A stretch of 42,910 nucleotides of DNA from Roseovarius amoyensis. Its GTDB lineage: Bacteria > Pseudomonadota > Alphaproteobacteria > Rhodobacterales > Rhodobacteraceae. The notes below the pieces were generated by a model. That model did not search any database and was not told the origin of the DNA. It saw only the letters and a list, made by a program, of their open reading frames with translations. Of this stretch, positions 41,924 to 42,910 are shown piece by piece. Numbering within the stretch: position 1 is the first letter of the stretch; every line of letters starts with the position of its first letter. The stretch covers positions 1-42,910 of the forward strand of contig NZ_QITQ01000023.1 in the NCBI RefSeq assembly GCF_003260265.1. The letters are read 5' to 3'. Made by a program: the position numbers and the translations under genes.

Positions 41924-42086
41924 GAAGGGGCTCCCTGCAAATGCGGTGTCGCATGGCAGATAGCATCGCACCCGATTGGCGGCAATGTGCGATTGGCCGA
42001 TCGCGGCGCGGCGCGGGCTTTGCAAAACCGCACCGGCGCGGGTAACAGGGCGACGGTAGAAACCGCATACGAACGGGAGCCCAGCC

Positions 42087-42680
42087 TTGCCCCAACCCCG
42101 CGCCTGGCAAAAGATGCTTTCGGGCCGTCGGCTCGACCTGCTCGATCCCACGCCGGTGGATGTCGAGATAGAGGATATCGCCCACGGGCTGTCCTTTGTC
42201 GCGCGCTGGAACGGGCAGACAAAAGGCGAATTCGCCTATTCCGTGGCCGAGCATTCGCTGCTGGTGGAACGGCTGTTCGCCCGCATCAGCCCGCGCGCGC
42301 CGGCCAGGTGGCGGCTGGCCGCGCTGCTGCACGATGCGCCCGAATACGTGATCGGCGACATGATTTCACCGGTCAAGGCGGCGGTGGGTCCCGGTTACGA
42401 GGCGCTGGATCAGCGGCTGGCGGCGGCAGTCCATATCCGTTTCGGGCTGCCGGCGGTTCTGCCCGCGACAGTCAAGCGGCAGATCAAGAAGGCCGACAAG
42501 ATCAGCGCCTGGATGGAAGCAACGCAACTGGCCGGCTTTACCGAGGCCGAGGCGAACAAGTTTTTCGGCAAGCCGGCGCCGGACATGATCGGAGATCTGA
42601 AACTGCTGCTGCGGCCACCAAGGGAAACGCGCGCCGCCTATACCGCGCGCCATGACGAATTGCTGGCCGAGATCGGCTGA
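42087..42680 (+). CDS. HD-domain phosphohydrolase (YfbR-like)
   Basis: A 197-residue HD-superfamily protein. Metal-binding residues: His in [14 protein letters not shown] in [12 protein letters not shown] and later Asp in KKADKIS. Such proteins include 5'-deoxynucleotidases (YfbR). Start is probably TTG 42087 with GGGAG before it, giving [20 protein letters not shown], a common start in this group. Divergent from ahcY. Product precise substrate unknown. Confidence 0.82.
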   Translation: MPQPRAWQKMLSGRRLDLLDPTPVDVEIEDIAHGLSFVARWNGQTKGEFAYSVAEHSLLVERLFARISPRAPARWRLAALLHDAPEYVIGDMISPVKAAVGPGYEALDQRLAAAVHIRFGLPAVLPATVKRQIKKADKISAWMEATQLAGFTEAEANKFFGKPAPDMIGDLKLLLRPPRETRAAYTARHDELLAEIG

Positions 42681-42748
42681 CGCCGCCCATTTGTTGTTGC
42701 TGCGGCTTGGTGTTGATGCGCTGAAAATCAGTATTATTGAGTCGATTA

Positions 42749-42778
42749 GAACCGCGCCGAGTTTGTCGGAGGCTGATT
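42749..42778 (+). mobile_element. Likely IS3-family left-end remnant
   Basis: GAACCGCGCCGAG followed by TTTGTCGGAGGCTGATT resembles the IS3 terminus seen at 776-802 (about 20 of 27 positions agree by eye). Only the end sequence is visible before the IS5-type element starts 8 bp later, so it is a fragment or an IS3 split by the IS5. Confidence 0.4.
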
Positions 42779-42785
42779 TGTCTTA

Positions 42786-42910
42786 GGCCGTGTTGACAAA
42801 ATGGATTCCCATCAGGCTTTGGGCATGATTCAAGCTGGTATCTGCGATGGAGACCAGCTTGGCACGAAACCTTATGTCAGACGAGGAATAGGCCTTCTTT
42901 GAGGGGTTCA
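42786..42910 (+). mobile_element. IS5-family element, left end, cut by the window
   Basis: From GGCCGTGTTGACAAA at 42786, a terminus typical of IS5-family (IS427-type) elements in this group, the element runs out of the window. It is preceded by TTA, a usual duplicated target. The transposase begins at 42847. Confidence 0.6.
42847..42910 (+). pseudogene. IS5-family transposase start with nonsense codon
   Basis: The frame at ATG 42847 reads METSLARNLMSDEE, then TAG (42889-42891), then AFFEGF. Family members read SDEEWAFFE, so TGG (Trp) has become TAG. The element's transposase is therefore probably dead, unless the real start is later. The rest lies beyond the window. Confidence 0.55.

Noticed and set aside
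41924..42086. Possible SAH or SAM/SAH riboswitch before ahcY
   Set aside because: No consensus core of either class seen; only an imperfect hairpin near the start.
40508..42655. 715-codon plus-strand frame across ahcY
   Set aside because: Antisense of ahcY, whose catalytic and NAD motifs are complete; the end of this frame overlaps the HD gene in another frame.
1..42910. CRISPR arrays, rRNA or tRNA genes, prophage
   Set aside because: Looked for regular spaced repeats, rRNA/tRNA signatures and phage structural genes; none was seen.

Overview
The window is high-GC alphaproteobacterial chromosome, almost certainly from the Rhodobacteraceae (Roseobacter/Rhodobacter group). The evidence is a TauR-Xsc-AckA-SoeABC sulfonate cluster, an etfB-etfA pair near a 3-hydroxybutyryl-CoA dehydrogenase, a PduO-type cobalamin adenosyltransferase, DUF2853 and DUF6473 proteins, and frequent TTG/GTG starts with GGAG-type ribosome binding sites. 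Both ends lie inside insertion-sequence debris (IS3 and IS5 families), so the window looks like a contig bounded by repeats.

Layout. 1-1073: nested, broken IS elements. 1050-1208: N-terminal stub of a lower-GC gene cut by the IS5 element. 1320-1991: arfB (ribosome rescue) on the minus strand, preceded by a structured leader. That leader has a TTGACA box, an 18-codon open frame with an unusually extended Shine-Dalgarno, a perfect 10-bp pairing that can hide it, and a terminator-like hairpin. 2037-4932: mepA, a UMF1-type MFS transporter and a thioesterase on the minus strand. 5096-8592: yggT, recQ and yaaA on the plus strand. 8696-18179: an orphan hybrid histidine kinase, divergent from a large alpha-2-macroglobulin/pbpC pair. 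18202-27511: tauR, xsc, ackA and soeABC, all on the plus strand. 27548-31187: 3-hydroxybutyryl-CoA dehydrogenase and etfBA on the minus strand, with a DUF6473 gene between them on the opposite strand. 31366-33715: minus-strand cobalamin adenosyltransferase, twin-TM protein, SDR and SH3 protein. 33852-36161: parC. 36582-39426: an accessory-looking stretch with an ICL/PEPM-family enzyme, a YczE-like membrane protein and an Xre/RES toxin-antitoxin pair. 39489-42680: a nuclease-like protein, DUF2853, ahcY and an HD-domain protein, followed by IS debris to the end.

How the genes work together. Xsc converts sulfoacetaldehyde plus phosphate to acetyl phosphate and sulfite, AckA can make ATP and acetate from acetyl phosphate, and cytoplasm-facing SoeABC oxidises sulfite to sulfate and feeds the quinone pool. 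TauR probably controls this, because paired CTGG(C/T)C-type direct repeats lie both upstream of tauR and between tauR and xsc. The alpha-2-macroglobulin/PbpC pair is a periplasmic protease-trap and peptidoglycan-repair unit. EtfAB and the hydroxyacyl-CoA dehydrogenase serve acyl-CoA oxidation.

The most interesting non-standard signals are the arfB leader, a two-copy palindromic repeat that could fold as a multi-stem cruciform, the TauR-like sites, palindromes before soeA and etfB, and operator-like half-sites in front of the Xre/RES pair. All calls come from reading the sequence and recalled family knowledge; no searches or folding programs were run.
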